Source: Corynebacterium sp. (GTDB taxonomy: Bacteria; Actinomycetota; Actinomycetes; Mycobacteriales; Mycobacteriaceae). Taken from it: a stretch of DNA of 36,773 bases. The DNA lies in contig NZ_JAUNUG010000030.1 in the NCBI RefSeq assembly GCF_030538285.1, forward strand, positions 1-36,773, given 5' to 3'. This document shows positions 17,571 to 27,700 of the stretch, one piece after another; within the stretch, counting starts at the first letter, position 1, and each line of letters starts with the position of its first letter. The position numbers and the translations under genes are program-made. The notes beneath the pieces are model-generated. The model had not been told where the DNA came from. It worked only from the letters and a program-made list of their open reading frames with translations, and did not search any database.

Positions 17571-18839
17571 ATGACTGACCACGGTTCCGTGTCCCCGGCC
17601 CGCCGCACCGCCATCATCAGCGCGCTCCGGCGCGGCACCGTGCCCAGCGAGGGTCTGGACCAGTTGGCGGTCGGACTGGATCATCTGGAACCGACCATCC
17701 TCGAGGAACTGGACACCGTCGCGTCCGGTGGTGGGGTTTTCAAGGCGCTACGCGGTGAATACGGCTCGGGCAAGACCTTTGCCGCCCGCTGGATCGAACA
17801 GCTGGCTCTCGATCAGGACTTCGCGGTCGCCGAAGTGCAGATCTCGGAGCTGGAGACGCCACTGCACAAACTGGAGACCGTGTACCGGCGTGCCACCGAA
17901 TCCCTCCGTACCTCGGCGTTCCCACGCCAGGCGTTCCGAAACATCCTCGACTCCTGGCTGTACAAGGTCGAGATGGACGCCATGAGCTCGGGCGAGGACC
18001 CGGTGACCGTCATGGAGACACGCCTGTCCCCCGTCGCCGCAGCCGCCCCCGTGTTCCCTCTGGCCCTGCGTGGCTACCGCGACGCCCTCAACGTCGACGA
18101 TGCTGTCGTCGCCGACGGTCTGGCCGCCTGGCTGGGTGGCCAGCCAACGATCGCTGCCTCCATCAAACGGCAGGCCGGCGTCAAGTCCGAGCTCGACCAC
18201 TTCACCGCCATGGGTTTCTTCCGCGGTCTGCTGGAGGTTCTCCGCGGCTCCGACCACCGCGGCCTGGTCCTCGTGCTCGACGAGGTGGAGACTCTGCAGC
18301 GTATGCGCGCGGACTCCCGCGAGAAGGCACTCAACGCCCTGCGGCAGTGGATCGATGAGATCGACTCCGGCCACTACCCGGGCCTTTACCTGCTGATCAC
18401 CGGCACCGGTGCCTTCTTTGAGGGCCCGCAGGGGGTCAAGCGTCTGCAGCCGTTGGATGCGCGCCTGAGCGTGGATTTCTCCGGGGATCCGAGGTGGGAC
18501 AATCCGCGGCTGCCACAGGTGAGGCTGCAGGGATTCAACCACGAGAAGTTGCAGGCCGTGGGGCGCCGCGTCCGCGACTTGTACGGCGGACAGCTTCTCG
18601 ACGACACCATCATCTCTGATCTCGCCGACGCAGTAGCCGGGAAACTCGGTGGTCAGGTGGGCATCGCGCCGCGGCAATTCCTGCGCATCCTGGTTGACAT
18701 CCTGGACCGTGTCCAGTTGCATCCAGACTTTGACCCGCGCACGGATTACGCGTTGTCCATCCCGGTCACGACTATGACAGATTCCGAGCGTGCAGCCGCG
18801 GTCACCCCCGTGACAAACCCCAACGACATCGAGCTCTGA
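17571..18839 (+). CDS. brxD: BREX-2 ATP-binding protein BrxD
   Basis: A 422-residue AAA-type ATPase. Walker A is GEYGSGKT (62-69, Lys68) and Walker B is LVLVLDEVE (D237, E238). BrxD proteins form the DUF2791 family of P-loop ATPases and accompany the BrxHI helicase in type 2 and some other BREX loci. The length is normal. The gene starts 1 nt after pglZ and ends 2 nt before brxHI, so it is coupled to both. Its exact biochemical role in BREX is not established; a DNA-dependent loading or remodelling role with the helicase is the usual guess. Confidence 0.93.
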   Translation: MTDHGSVSPARRTAIISALRRGTVPSEGLDQLAVGLDHLEPTILEELDTVASGGGVFKALRGEYGSGKTFAARWIEQLALDQDFAVAEVQISELETPLHKLETVYRRATESLRTSAFPRQAFRNILDSWLYKVEMDAMSSGEDPVTVMETRLSPVAAAAPVFPLALRGYRDALNVDDAVVADGLAAWLGGQPTIAASIKRQAGVKSELDHFTAMGFFRGLLEVLRGSDHRGLVLVLDEVETLQRMRADSREKALNALRQWIDEIDSGHYPGLYLLITGTGAFFEGPQGVKRLQPLDARLSVDFSGDPRWDNPRLPQVRLQGFNHEKLQAVGRRVRDLYGGQLLDDTIISDLADAVAGKLGGQVGIAPRQFLRILVDILDRVQLHPDFDPRTDYALSIPVTTMTDSERAAAVTPVTNPNDIEL

Positions 18840-18841
18840 CC

Positions 18842-20929
18842 ATGTCCGACGGTTTCCTCTCCCTGCACCCCGTACTACAGCACCACATCGTGACCACCCT
18901 GCGGTGGCCGGGCCTGCGCCCCCTCCAGAACGCTTCCGTGTCTCCCCTCCAGGCAGGTGAGGACGCCATCCTCCTGGCACCCACCGCCGGTGGCAAGACC
19001 GAAGCAGCGACGTTCCCGCTGCTCAGCCGCATGGCGTCCGAAAACTGGGCCGGGGTTTCGGTGCTTTACATCTGCCCCCTCAAGGCGCTGCTAAACAACC
19101 TCGAGCCGCGTCTTACCCACTACGCGTCCTGGTTGGGCCGCACGGTGTCGGTGTGGCACGGAGACGTGGGGGCGTCGGCACGCAAGCGCATCAAGCGAGA
19201 CAAGCCCGATATCCTCCTGACCACCCCGGAATCTTTGGAGGCCATGATGGTCTCCCAAAGCGTTGACGACCGTGAATTTCTTGGTGCCGTCCGCGCCGTG
19301 ATCATCGATGAGGTCCACGCCTTCGCAGGCGATGACCGCGGCTGGCACCTCTCCGCCGTGCTGGCGCGGCTGGAGCATCACCTGCGACGCCCGGTACAGC
19401 GGGTCGGGATGTCCGCCACTGTCGGTAACCCTGACTTGCTGCTCGGATGGCTCCAGGGCGGGCAGGACCGCCCCGGGCGTGTGATTAACCCTCCGGTGGA
19501 GAGTGACGCGGCGGCGCCCGAGATATGGGTGGACCAGCTCGAGGACATCGACCAGGTGGCCCGGCTCCTGTCGAGGATGCACCTCGGAGAAAAGCGCCTG
19601 GTCTTCACCGACTCCCGCATGCGCGCAGAGGAACTCGCCGGAGCTCTCCGACGTGAGGACACCTCCGTCTATCTGTCCCATTCCTCGCTCTCGGCGGTGG
19701 AACGCAGGGAAGCAGAGCATGCCTTCGCCACCGCGACGGACTGCATCATTGTGGCCACCTCCACCCTGGAGTTGGGTATCGACATCGGCGATCTGGACCG
19801 GGTCATCCAGATCGGCACGCCGCGTACGGTGTCGTCCTTCCTGCAACGCCTGGGACGCACCGGGCGGCGGTCAGGCTCCGTGCGCAACTGCCTGTTCATC
19901 AGCCTCGGTGATGACGCGCTACTAGAGACACTGGGGATGCTCCACGCCTGGTCCTCCGGGTATGTGGAACCCGTCAACCCTCCACCGGTGCCAATGCATA
20001 TGGCGGCCCAGCAATTCCTCGCCGCCGCACTGCACAAGGGTGCCATCAATACCGCGACGTGGAAGGAACTGTGGGCAGGCTCCAGGCTGATGGACCCCGA
20101 CGTACTCGGGAGAGACGGGCAAGAAATCCTCGACCATCTGGTGTCGGTCGGCATGCTGGAGGTTGACGGGGCGTTGGCTTTCATCGGCGAGGCTGCGGAA
20201 AAGGCCTTCGGCCGCCGCCACTTCATGGAGCTGCTCAGCGCGTTCACCACTCCTCCGATGTTCACCGTTCTGTCAGGCCGCCGCGAGATCGGCACCGTCG
20301 AGTTGAAGACGGTGGGTTCCCCGGATCCGGACCGAATTCTGCTCATTGCTCTCGCCGGGCGCAGCTGGATAGTCGAAACGATCGACTGGCGACGCCGGCG
20401 GCTCTATGTCGAGCCGATCGACAAGCCAGCCAAGACCCGCTGGGGCTTCCTGGGGCCGGGATTCGGCTCGGAGGTGTCCGAGGGTATGCGGCAGGTGTTG
20501 CTGGGTTCCGATCCGGGCGGGGTCCGGTTAACCGACCGCGCCAAAGCCGGGCTGGAGTCGCTACGCCTCGACAAGGAGGTCACCGTGTCACCCGACAGCC
20601 GCGTCATCCTGGAGCACCGGGGAGCCAACGGTGGCGGGGAATGGTGGACGTGGGCCGGCGACGCACACAACGCACAGGTCATCGCCGCATTGGCGGAGAC
20701 CGGAATCGTACGCTCAGACCAGGTCGCTCGCCACGACGTCATCGGGCTTAGCGGTTTTTTCGACCCACGTGATGTGCGGGCGCGAGTGGAGGAAGTGATG
20801 GCACTGCCCGTCGGAGAAAGACCTTTGCCCACGATGAGTGTCGACGACGCCCGTGGACTCAAGTTCTCCGAGGCGTTGCCGATGGAATGGGCGTTGCACG
20901 TGCTGGCGGTGAGGGCAGTGACCGAGTAA
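18842..20929 (+). CDS. brxHI: BREX-2 DEAD/DEAH-box helicase BrxHI
   Basis: A 695-residue Lhr-like superfamily 2 helicase. Motif I is TAGGKT (Lys52), motif II is DEVH (156-159) in VIIDEVHAFAGDDRGWHL, motif III is SAT, and motif VI is QRLGRTGRRSG. The ELGIDIGDLDRVIQIG segment before motif VI is typical of Lhr relatives. The C-terminal ~300 residues are an accessory region shared with BREX-2 helicases. It is the last gene of the operon and should translocate on DNA using ATP. Downstream, rloC converges on it with only 16 nt between the stop codons. Confidence 0.94.
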   Translation: MSDGFLSLHPVLQHHIVTTLRWPGLRPLQNASVSPLQAGEDAILLAPTAGGKTEAATFPLLSRMASENWAGVSVLYICPLKALLNNLEPRLTHYASWLGRTVSVWHGDVGASARKRIKRDKPDILLTTPESLEAMMVSQSVDDREFLGAVRAVIIDEVHAFAGDDRGWHLSAVLARLEHHLRRPVQRVGMSATVGNPDLLLGWLQGGQDRPGRVINPPVESDAAAPEIWVDQLEDIDQVARLLSRMHLGEKRLVFTDSRMRAEELAGALRREDTSVYLSHSSLSAVERREAEHAFATATDCIIVATSTLELGIDIGDLDRVIQIGTPRTVSSFLQRLGRTGRRSGSVRNCLFISLGDDALLETLGMLHAWSSGYVEPVNPPPVPMHMAAQQFLAAALHKGAINTATWKELWAGSRLMDPDVLGRDGQEILDHLVSVGMLEVDGALAFIGEAAEKAFGRRHFMELLSAFTTPPMFTVLSGRREIGTVELKTVGSPDPDRILLIALAGRSWIVETIDWRRRRLYVEPIDKPAKTRWGFLGPGFGSEVSEGMRQVLLGSDPGGVRLTDRAKAGLESLRLDKEVTVSPDSRVILEHRGANGGGEWWTWAGDAHNAQVIAALAETGIVRSDQVARHDVIGLSGFFDPRDVRARVEEVMALPVGERPLPTMSVDDARGLKFSEALPMEWALHVLAVRAVTE

Positions 20930-20939
20930 CGAAGATTAC

Positions 20940-20968
20940 GTGGGCTTAGAAGTCTGAAACAAGCCCGC
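20940..20968. terminator. Weak hairpin between convergent brxHI and rloC
   Basis: GTGGGCTT (20940-20947) pairs with AAGCCCGC (20961-20968), 8 bp with one G-T pair and a 13-nt loop. It covers the rloC stop codon and lies just after brxHI. Neither strand has a T-run behind it, so it could only be a weak bidirectional terminator. Confidence 0.35.
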
Positions 20969-23270
20969 TCTCATCAATCTCGAGCACTTCACAAAGCCCA
21001 GACAGGTGCTGTGGATCAAGAGCCTTCATAAAAACAAACACAGCAGATATCGCTGTCCTCACCTCATCCGGGCTAACAATGTCGCCAATCGACGGCGATT
21101 CATTGTGCGAGTAAGCATGGGTATAACGAGTCAAGCGCAGGCGGAGAGCATCCGCATCTCCATTATAACCAGAATCTTTCAAATACTCTCCCGCATTCCT
21201 CATTGAACCGTTAAAGTCACCGACGGACGCGGGGAACTTGAAAGCCAGAAAGGACTCGAGAAGCCTACGAATCACATTAGGAAAGAGCAACTGCGCATCC
21301 AGACGATTCTCCAAGGAATCATTTTCGTTCAGATTTCGCTTTGCTTCCTCCACCACCATGAATGCATGATAGTAAGTAGATCGAATCTTCTTGCGGACCT
21401 TATTACTCGGAGGCCAAGCTACGAGATCAGGAGTCCTACGCAAATCTCCATCCAATCCACTCTTATGCTTGGACCGGAGTTCGTACAGGCTCGACTTAAT
21501 ATGCTTTGCAGACGTTAGTTGAATGTCCCATTGACGGAACAGCTCAAAGTTATGGGTCAAAAGTATTAGCTGAGCCATACTTTCCTTGACTACAGCCTCC
21601 GACCAAATGTACGTCGATATGCCCATAAAAACATCACTGTCCATGCTAGAAACAGGATCATCAATTACCACAATCGGTTTAGGCCCGGGTACGCGCGCAA
21701 CCGCCTCCATAAAGTAAATCAACATGATCACAGATCTTTCACCCGTACTTAACCCAACCGCAGGCTCACCATTTCTCATCACGCGGTACTGGTTTTCATA
21801 AAGCTCAAATGTAAGTTCACTCCTACCAAGCATTCGAGCCACTTCCCTGGTCAGGACCTCCGCAGCAGGCATAGGATCTGCCTCACGATTATTAAGAGCA
21901 TCCCTCTCTCTGGCTAGGTCACCGATATTCTGTGAGGCCACATCGAACTCTTGGCTGGATTCTGCAACTATTTTCTTCTGCAAGACTACTGTCTCTTCAT
22001 TCAGCTTCAAATAGTGTTCTTCCACCGCCTTGGCCGCCTCCTGCAAAGCTTCCTCATGCCGCTCCACACGCTCGTCATGCATTGCACACAAAGCTTTGAA
22101 TCGGGCGTCGTTAACTCTGGGGCTTTCGACTTGCGTTTGAAGGAGTTCGAACGGAGCCAGCACGTTTTCTCGCTTTTTGCGAGCCACCTTTCCGAGCTCG
22201 CGACACCAGCCCTCGAGCCTTCGTAGGGCATTTTCCACGTCTTGTTTGCTGGACCGGTAGGCTTCCCGCAAATCTTCCAGCAGTAGTCCTTCGTCAGGCA
22301 GTGAAAGTCTGACAGTCTCGCATTGTTTCTCCGCTATACGAAGTTCACCCAGTATTGCGTCTATTTCCCTCTCCAGCTCGGCAACAGCATCAGAGAAGTG
22401 GTCTTCAATAGCTGCTTTTCGATCATCGGTCAAAGGCCCCGAACAAAAAATACAAGAACTGCTCCCCTCGTGCAGCTGACGCCCCTCCTGGACCCAGATT
22501 GTTGCCTCCGGGTGCGCTTCTAAAGTATCCAATACTATCGTCATCGGCGTCTTGAGTAGATGCAATTTAAGCCGATCTATCAGATCATTCGCGATCGGCA
22601 CCGTCGACTGAATCGGCGGCAGTTTTGGACGATTTCCCGAATTCAGAATCGCAATATTCGACTGAAGATTAGATTCGTCAAGTTCACTCCATTCGGGCTT
22701 GGCATGCTCATATGCCTCTCTCACCTTCGCCCTGCTGAAGCTTGTCCTACTACGCCAACGACCCCCCGCGTTCGAGACTAGCGCTACAACATTCTTCGAA
22801 ACGTCTTCGTAAACACTGTCTATGACTTTCCTAGCCCGTTCCAACGACGCCTTGGATTCCTTTCGCTTATCCTCCTCGGCTTTAAGAAGTTCCTCGATCT
22901 CCTCTAGTCTGTCTTGTTCCTCAACCGATTTCTCTCCCACAGTTAGGACCGCACTCATTTCGGGCTTGTCCCTGAAGCGATGACCTTTATCTACATATCG
23001 GTCACTGAAAACCATTACTCGATCGAAAATGACACTGTCTTGATGATCGGTCGTCGTCGCATTCTGAACGTCGGAGAAAGTTAACGAAACTCGTCCATAC
23101 GCTCTGTCGCCCTGTCTCAAGTCGTCAAACGCAGCGGACAGTGATGACTTCCCAGTTCCGTTAGGTCCGTATATTACATTGACTCTCTTAAATTCTCTTA
23201 AACCATTTCGCCAGGAATAGTCTTCGAAATGGCCGCAGTTTCTTAGCGATTCGATCCTCGTTAGTATCAC
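20946..23270 (-). CDS. rloC: RloC-like protein: ABC-type ATPase with zinc hook and candidate anticodon nuclease domain
   Basis: A 774-residue protein with a GTG start behind AAAGGGG. Walker A is GPNGTGKS (35-42), the ABC signature is LSTGE (507-511), and Walker B is VVIDDPVSSMD (D537, D538). Between them lie long coiled-coil segments and a CIFC motif (C273, C276), as in the zinc hook of Rad50-like proteins. The C-terminal domain has R668-RLLE672 and RYTHAYSHNE (R715, H718, H722). This resembles the Arg-Glu-His set of PrrC/RloC anticodon nucleases, and R715-x6-H722 also fits a HEPN motif. RloC enzymes cleave tRNA at the wobble position and remove that nucleotide. GC is about 45% in a sampled line, far below the chromosome, which indicates separate acquisition. 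It could instead be another AAA_13 ATPase with a HEPN-like end. Confidence 0.82.
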   Translation of the reverse strand: MILTRIESLRNCGHFEDYSWRNGLREFKRVNVIYGPNGTGKSSLSAAFDDLRQGDRAYGRVSLTFSDVQNATTTDHQDSVIFDRVMVFSDRYVDKGHRFRDKPEMSAVLTVGEKSVEEQDRLEEIEELLKAEEDKRKESKASLERARKVIDSVYEDVSKNVVALVSNAGGRWRSRTSFSRAKVREAYEHAKPEWSELDESNLQSNIAILNSGNRPKLPPIQSTVPIANDLIDRLKLHLLKTPMTIVLDTLEAHPEATIWVQEGRQLHEGSSSCIFCSGPLTDDRKAAIEDHFSDAVAELEREIDAILGELRIAEKQCETVRLSLPDEGLLLEDLREAYRSSKQDVENALRRLEGWCRELGKVARKKRENVLAPFELLQTQVESPRVNDARFKALCAMHDERVERHEEALQEAAKAVEEHYLKLNEETVVLQKKIVAESSQEFDVASQNIGDLARERDALNNREADPMPAAEVLTREVARMLGRSELTFELYENQYRVMRNGEPAVGLSTGERSVIMLIYFMEAVARVPGPKPIVVIDDPVSSMDSDVFMGISTYIWSEAVVKESMAQLILLTHNFELFRQWDIQLTSAKHIKSSLYELRSKHKSGLDGDLRRTPDLVAWPPSNKVRKKIRSTYYHAFMVVEEAKRNLNENDSLENRLDAQLLFPNVIRRLLESFLAFKFPASVGDFNGSMRNAGEYLKDSGYNGDADALRLRLTRYTHAYSHNESPSIGDIVSPDEVRTAISAVFVFMKALDPQHLSGLCEVLEIDESGLVSDF

Positions 23271-23296
23271 TTCAACCCCTTTAGACTCATGCTGAT

Positions 23297-23327
23297 ATTT
23301 TAATCAACTGTAAGACAATTTTGTCCG
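23297..23327 (-). promoter_or_regulatory. Probable rloC promoter
   Basis: On the minus strand, TAAAAT (23302-23297) is a good -10. CGGACA (23327-23322), a partial -35, lies 19 nt upstream. A short inverted repeat GACAA-TT-TTGTC (23314-23325) sits in the spacer and could be an operator. The region is clearly more AT-rich than the neighbouring gene at 23356, so the island edge probably lies near 23330-23356. Confidence 0.4.
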
Positions 23328-23355
23328 CGCAAGCTTTACCGTCTCAAGTTCCCAA

Positions 23356-24081
23356 TTACCCAGCCCCCACCCAAGCCCCCGTCTCCGTGTACACCACAGC
23401 GAACGGCAGCGCCTTGTTTTCGTTGCCTTCGCTGAACCAGAACAGCACGGGCCCGCGCTCCCCCAGCACGACCTTCTTTGGCGCACCCCAGGACGGCAGG
23501 CTGCCGGCGATGATGGTCTCGGCGATGACACGGGCGCCCTTCTCGTCGATAACGGCGCGAATCGTTTGCCGCGTCGACCTGTCCAGACCCTTGACGAAGG
23601 CCTCGTAGTCCACGTCCTGCTGCGGGACGATGAGAGTGTCCACCTTCTTGTCCTCGGTGGAGAAGTCCTTCATCCAGCGGCGCACATCGGCCACCAACTC
23701 AAACGCATCCAATGACGCAACCTCTGCAGGCAGCTCCGCGAACCACGCCCGCAACTTACGGTCCTCGAGCTTCATGGTGACGCGAGCGACGGTAGCGTCG
23801 GCAAGCTCGGCGACGCGCGCCCCGGAGAGCTTCACCCCGGAGGCCTGCCCGCCGGCATAGGTAGTGAACTCCGTGGCCTTAGCTTCCCCACGCCAGGTCA
23901 GCTGCCCGGTGTCGATCTTCGCGGCGACGTTGAAGGGCGTGACCTCCACCTCAGCGAGTCGGCACAGGTGCTCGGGCATCTCGGCATCGAGGGCCTCGGG
24001 CAGCTGCACGGTGGGCAGCTGTTCCGCGGCGATACGCAGGGTGACAGGGTCGAAGGCGGCGACGCCGTTACGCAGTTCCAT
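23356..24081 (-). CDS. Conserved-looking protein of unknown function in the ribF operon
   Basis: A 241-residue protein that I do not recognise. The ATG at 24081 has GGAGGG 4 nt upstream. It lacks a signal peptide, membrane segments and nucleotide-binding motifs. The middle is rich in acidic residues and Trp (VADVRRWMKDFSTEDKKVDTLIVPQQDVDYEAF). The C-terminal half (KKVVLGERGPVLFWFSEGN) looks like alternating beta strands. Base and codon use match the core chromosome, unlike rloC next door. It follows the nucleoside hydrolase gene by 18 nt on the same strand and is probably co-transcribed with it and ribF. It seems to mark the first core gene to the right of the defence island. Confidence 0.75.
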   Translation of the reverse strand: MELRNGVAAFDPVTLRIAAEQLPTVQLPEALDAEMPEHLCRLAEVEVTPFNVAAKIDTGQLTWRGEAKATEFTTYAGGQASGVKLSGARVAELADATVARVTMKLEDRKLRAWFAELPAEVASLDAFELVADVRRWMKDFSTEDKKVDTLIVPQQDVDYEAFVKGLDRSTRQTIRAVIDEKGARVIAETIIAGSLPSWGAPKKVVLGERGPVLFWFSEGNENKALPFAVVYTETGAWVGAG

Positions 24082-24099
24082 GTGGCCCTCCCAGGTGGC

Positions 24100-26003
<1,904 letters not shown>

Positions 26004-26897
26004 ATGACCGATCCCCTGGCCAGTTCCGGACTCGTCGTGGTGGACAAGCCCCAGGGCATGACCTCCCACGACGTTGTCTCCCGCCTTCGCCGCATTTTCT
26101 CCACCCGCCGCGTCGGGCACGCCGGCACGCTCGACCCCATGGCGACGGGCGTGCTCGTCGTCGGTATCGAGCGCGGCACCCGCTTCCTCGCGCACCTCGT
26201 CGCCGCAACGAAGGCGTACTCCGCGACGATCCGGTTGGGTGCTGCCACTACTACCGACGACGCCGAGGGTGATGTGGTGTCGGGGGCGAGCGCGGCGTCG
26301 ATAAGCGAGGAGACGGTATTGGCCGCGATGGCCGAACTGACCGGTGACATCATGCAGCGCCCCGCGGCAGTGAGCGCCATCAAGATCGACGGCAAGCGGG
26401 CGCATGAGCGGGTGCGCGCCGGTGAGGACGTGGAGATCCCCGAGCGGCCCGTGACGGTGTCACGCTTCGAGGCGCTGGAATTTCGACGCGAAGGGGAATT
26501 CCTCGACGTGGATGTGGAGGTGGACTGCTCCTCGGGCACCTACATCCGCTCCCTCGCCCGCGATCTGGGTGCGGCGTTGGGTGTCGGCGGGCATCTCACC
26601 GCTTTGCGACGCACCTCGGTGGGGCCGTTCGAGTTGGCCGATGCACTGACCTTGGAGGAGTTGGAGGAGTCGCCGCGGCTGTCTTTGACCTTGGATGAGG
26701 CGTTGGCCCGCTCCTACCCGGTGCTTGAGGTGACCGCGGAGGAAGCCGAGGCTCTGGCCATGGGCAAGTGGCTGGAGCCCCGCGGGCTCGTCGGGGTGCA
26801 TGCAGCCGTGGCGCCTGATGGGCGCTCCATCGCGCTGATCAAGGAGAAAGGCAAGCGCCTGGCCACCGTGTTCGTGGCGCGGCCGAATACGCTTTAG
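26004..26897 (+). CDS. truB: tRNA pseudouridine-55 synthase
   Basis: A 297-residue enzyme that makes pseudouridine 55 in the T-loop of tRNAs. The family motif GHAGTLDPMATGVL contains the catalytic Asp44, and other conserved segments are KPQGMTSHDVVSRLR (15-29), AVSAIKIDGKRAHERVRAGE and DVEVDCSSGTYIRSLARDLG. The C-terminal part has a PUA-like end. I chose the ATG at 26004. The frame is open upstream, but that part lies inside ribF and lacks a start signal. The gene is the only core gene in the right half that reads rightward. Confidence 0.96.
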   Translation: MTDPLASSGLVVVDKPQGMTSHDVVSRLRRIFSTRRVGHAGTLDPMATGVLVVGIERGTRFLAHLVAATKAYSATIRLGAATTTDDAEGDVVSGASAASISEETVLAAMAELTGDIMQRPAAVSAIKIDGKRAHERVRAGEDVEIPERPVTVSRFEALEFRREGEFLDVDVEVDCSSGTYIRSLARDLGAALGVGGHLTALRRTSVGPFELADALTLEELEESPRLSLTLDEALARSYPVLEVTAEEAEALAMGKWLEPRGLVGVHAAVAPDGRSIALIKEKGKRLATVFVARPNTL

Positions 26898-26910
26898 AGC
26901 CCTACTGTGC

Positions 26911-27004
26911 TTGGCCTGGCGCCCCATTCACGCTAACGTGTCAGTCGAAGTCCCCGGCACACGCCTCTGTCGAACACGAGTCGGCATGCAGCCGGGGTTT
27001 TTCT
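26911..27004 (+). ncRNA. Candidate small RNA between truB and pptT
   Basis: A promoter-like unit, -35 TTGGCC (26911-26916), 17-nt spacer and -10 TAACGT (26934-26939), is followed about 10 nt later by a strong hairpin ending in TTTTT (see the terminator entry). Transcription would start near 26946 and give an RNA of roughly 58 nt. Most of it would be one long stem-loop with nested GCC/GGC and TCG/CGA pairs, and a CCTC that could pair with ribosome-binding sites. The -35 hexamer is identical to the one assigned to rpsO. The coordinates include the promoter. The simpler reading is that only a truB terminator is present. Confidence 0.35.
26952..27002 (+). terminator. Intrinsic terminator after truB
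   Basis: CCCCGGC (26952-26958) pairs with GCCGGGG (26991-26997), followed directly by TTTTT. The 32-nt loop can form an inner stem. It lies 54 nt after the truB stop and would end truB transcription before the convergent pptT gene. Confidence 0.8.
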
Positions 27005-27043
27005 ATTCCTCACGCAGGGTACCTCCGGGGCGAGGGCCGCGCC

Positions 27044-27700
27044 TTAGATCACGGCGGTGGCGGCGATGACGTAGCCATCGTCGACCATCCAGCGCCCGGA
27101 GATGAACGGCACCGGGGTGGGACGCACCAGCAGGTAGGAGACGAAGGATCCGTCGGAGCGGATGTCGATCTCCGCGTCCTCGAAACCCAGCCAGCGGTGG
27201 GTCATGGGGAACCACGCCTTGTAGGTGGCTTCTTTGGCGCAAAAGAGGAGGCGGTCGGCGCAATCGACACCCTCGTTGCGTAGGCGCTCTAACTGGGGCA
27301 TCTCACCGGGACGGGCAATGGAACCGATGACCTCGCGTGGAAGCGGCTGCGCTGGCTCGGCGTCCAGGCCCATGGAACGCACGTGAGTCTTCGGGGCGAC
27401 GACCGCAGCCCGGAAACCCTCCGTGTGTGTCATGGAGCCAGTGATGTCCTGGGGCCACAGGGGCATACCGCGCTCACCACGCAGGATCGGCTCATTGTCC
27501 CACTGCCCCAGATCCCGCAACGCCTGGTGGGCACACCAGCGGGCGTCGCCGAACTCGGCCTTGCGCACATCCACCGAATGAGAGACCAGGGCCTGCTCCA
27601 GCGGGTGGAGACCGTGATAGTTCTGCAGGTCAGGGCGCTCACGATCGGTGATGACGTAGCAGAAACGGGCGGCGTCGGGAAAGAGGGCGTCGTTAAGCAT
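27044..27700 (-). CDS. pptT: 4'-phosphopantetheinyl transferase, Sfp/PptT type
   Basis: A 218-residue enzyme that transfers 4'-phosphopantetheine from coenzyme A to carrier proteins, such as those of fatty-acid, mycolic-acid or siderophore synthases. The magnesium-binding motif GLDAEP gives D113 and E115, and KEATYK (156-161) supplies E157 and K161. These positions agree closely with the family. The start is the ATG at 27700, with GGTGG 8 nt upstream. A second ATG at 27706 is possible, but too close to that site. The frame upstream belongs to a non-coding shadow of pptH. It overlaps the 3' end of pptH by 8 nt, matching the pptH-pptT pair of mycobacteria. Confidence 0.95.
   Translation of the reverse strand: MLNDALFPDAARFCYVITDRERPDLQNYHGLHPLEQALVSHSVDVRKAEFGDARWCAHQALRDLGQWDNEPILRGERGMPLWPQDITGSMTHTEGFRAAVVAPKTHVRSMGLDAEPAQPLPREVIGSIARPGEMPQLERLRNEGVDCADRLLFCAKEATYKAWFPMTHRWLGFEDAEIDIRSDGSFVSYLLVRPTPVPFISGRWMVDDGYVIAATAVI

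Noticed and set aside
17748-18980. Leftward open frame of 410 codons over brxD
   Set aside because: Antisense shadow of brxD, which has clear Walker motifs and coupled spacing with its neighbours.
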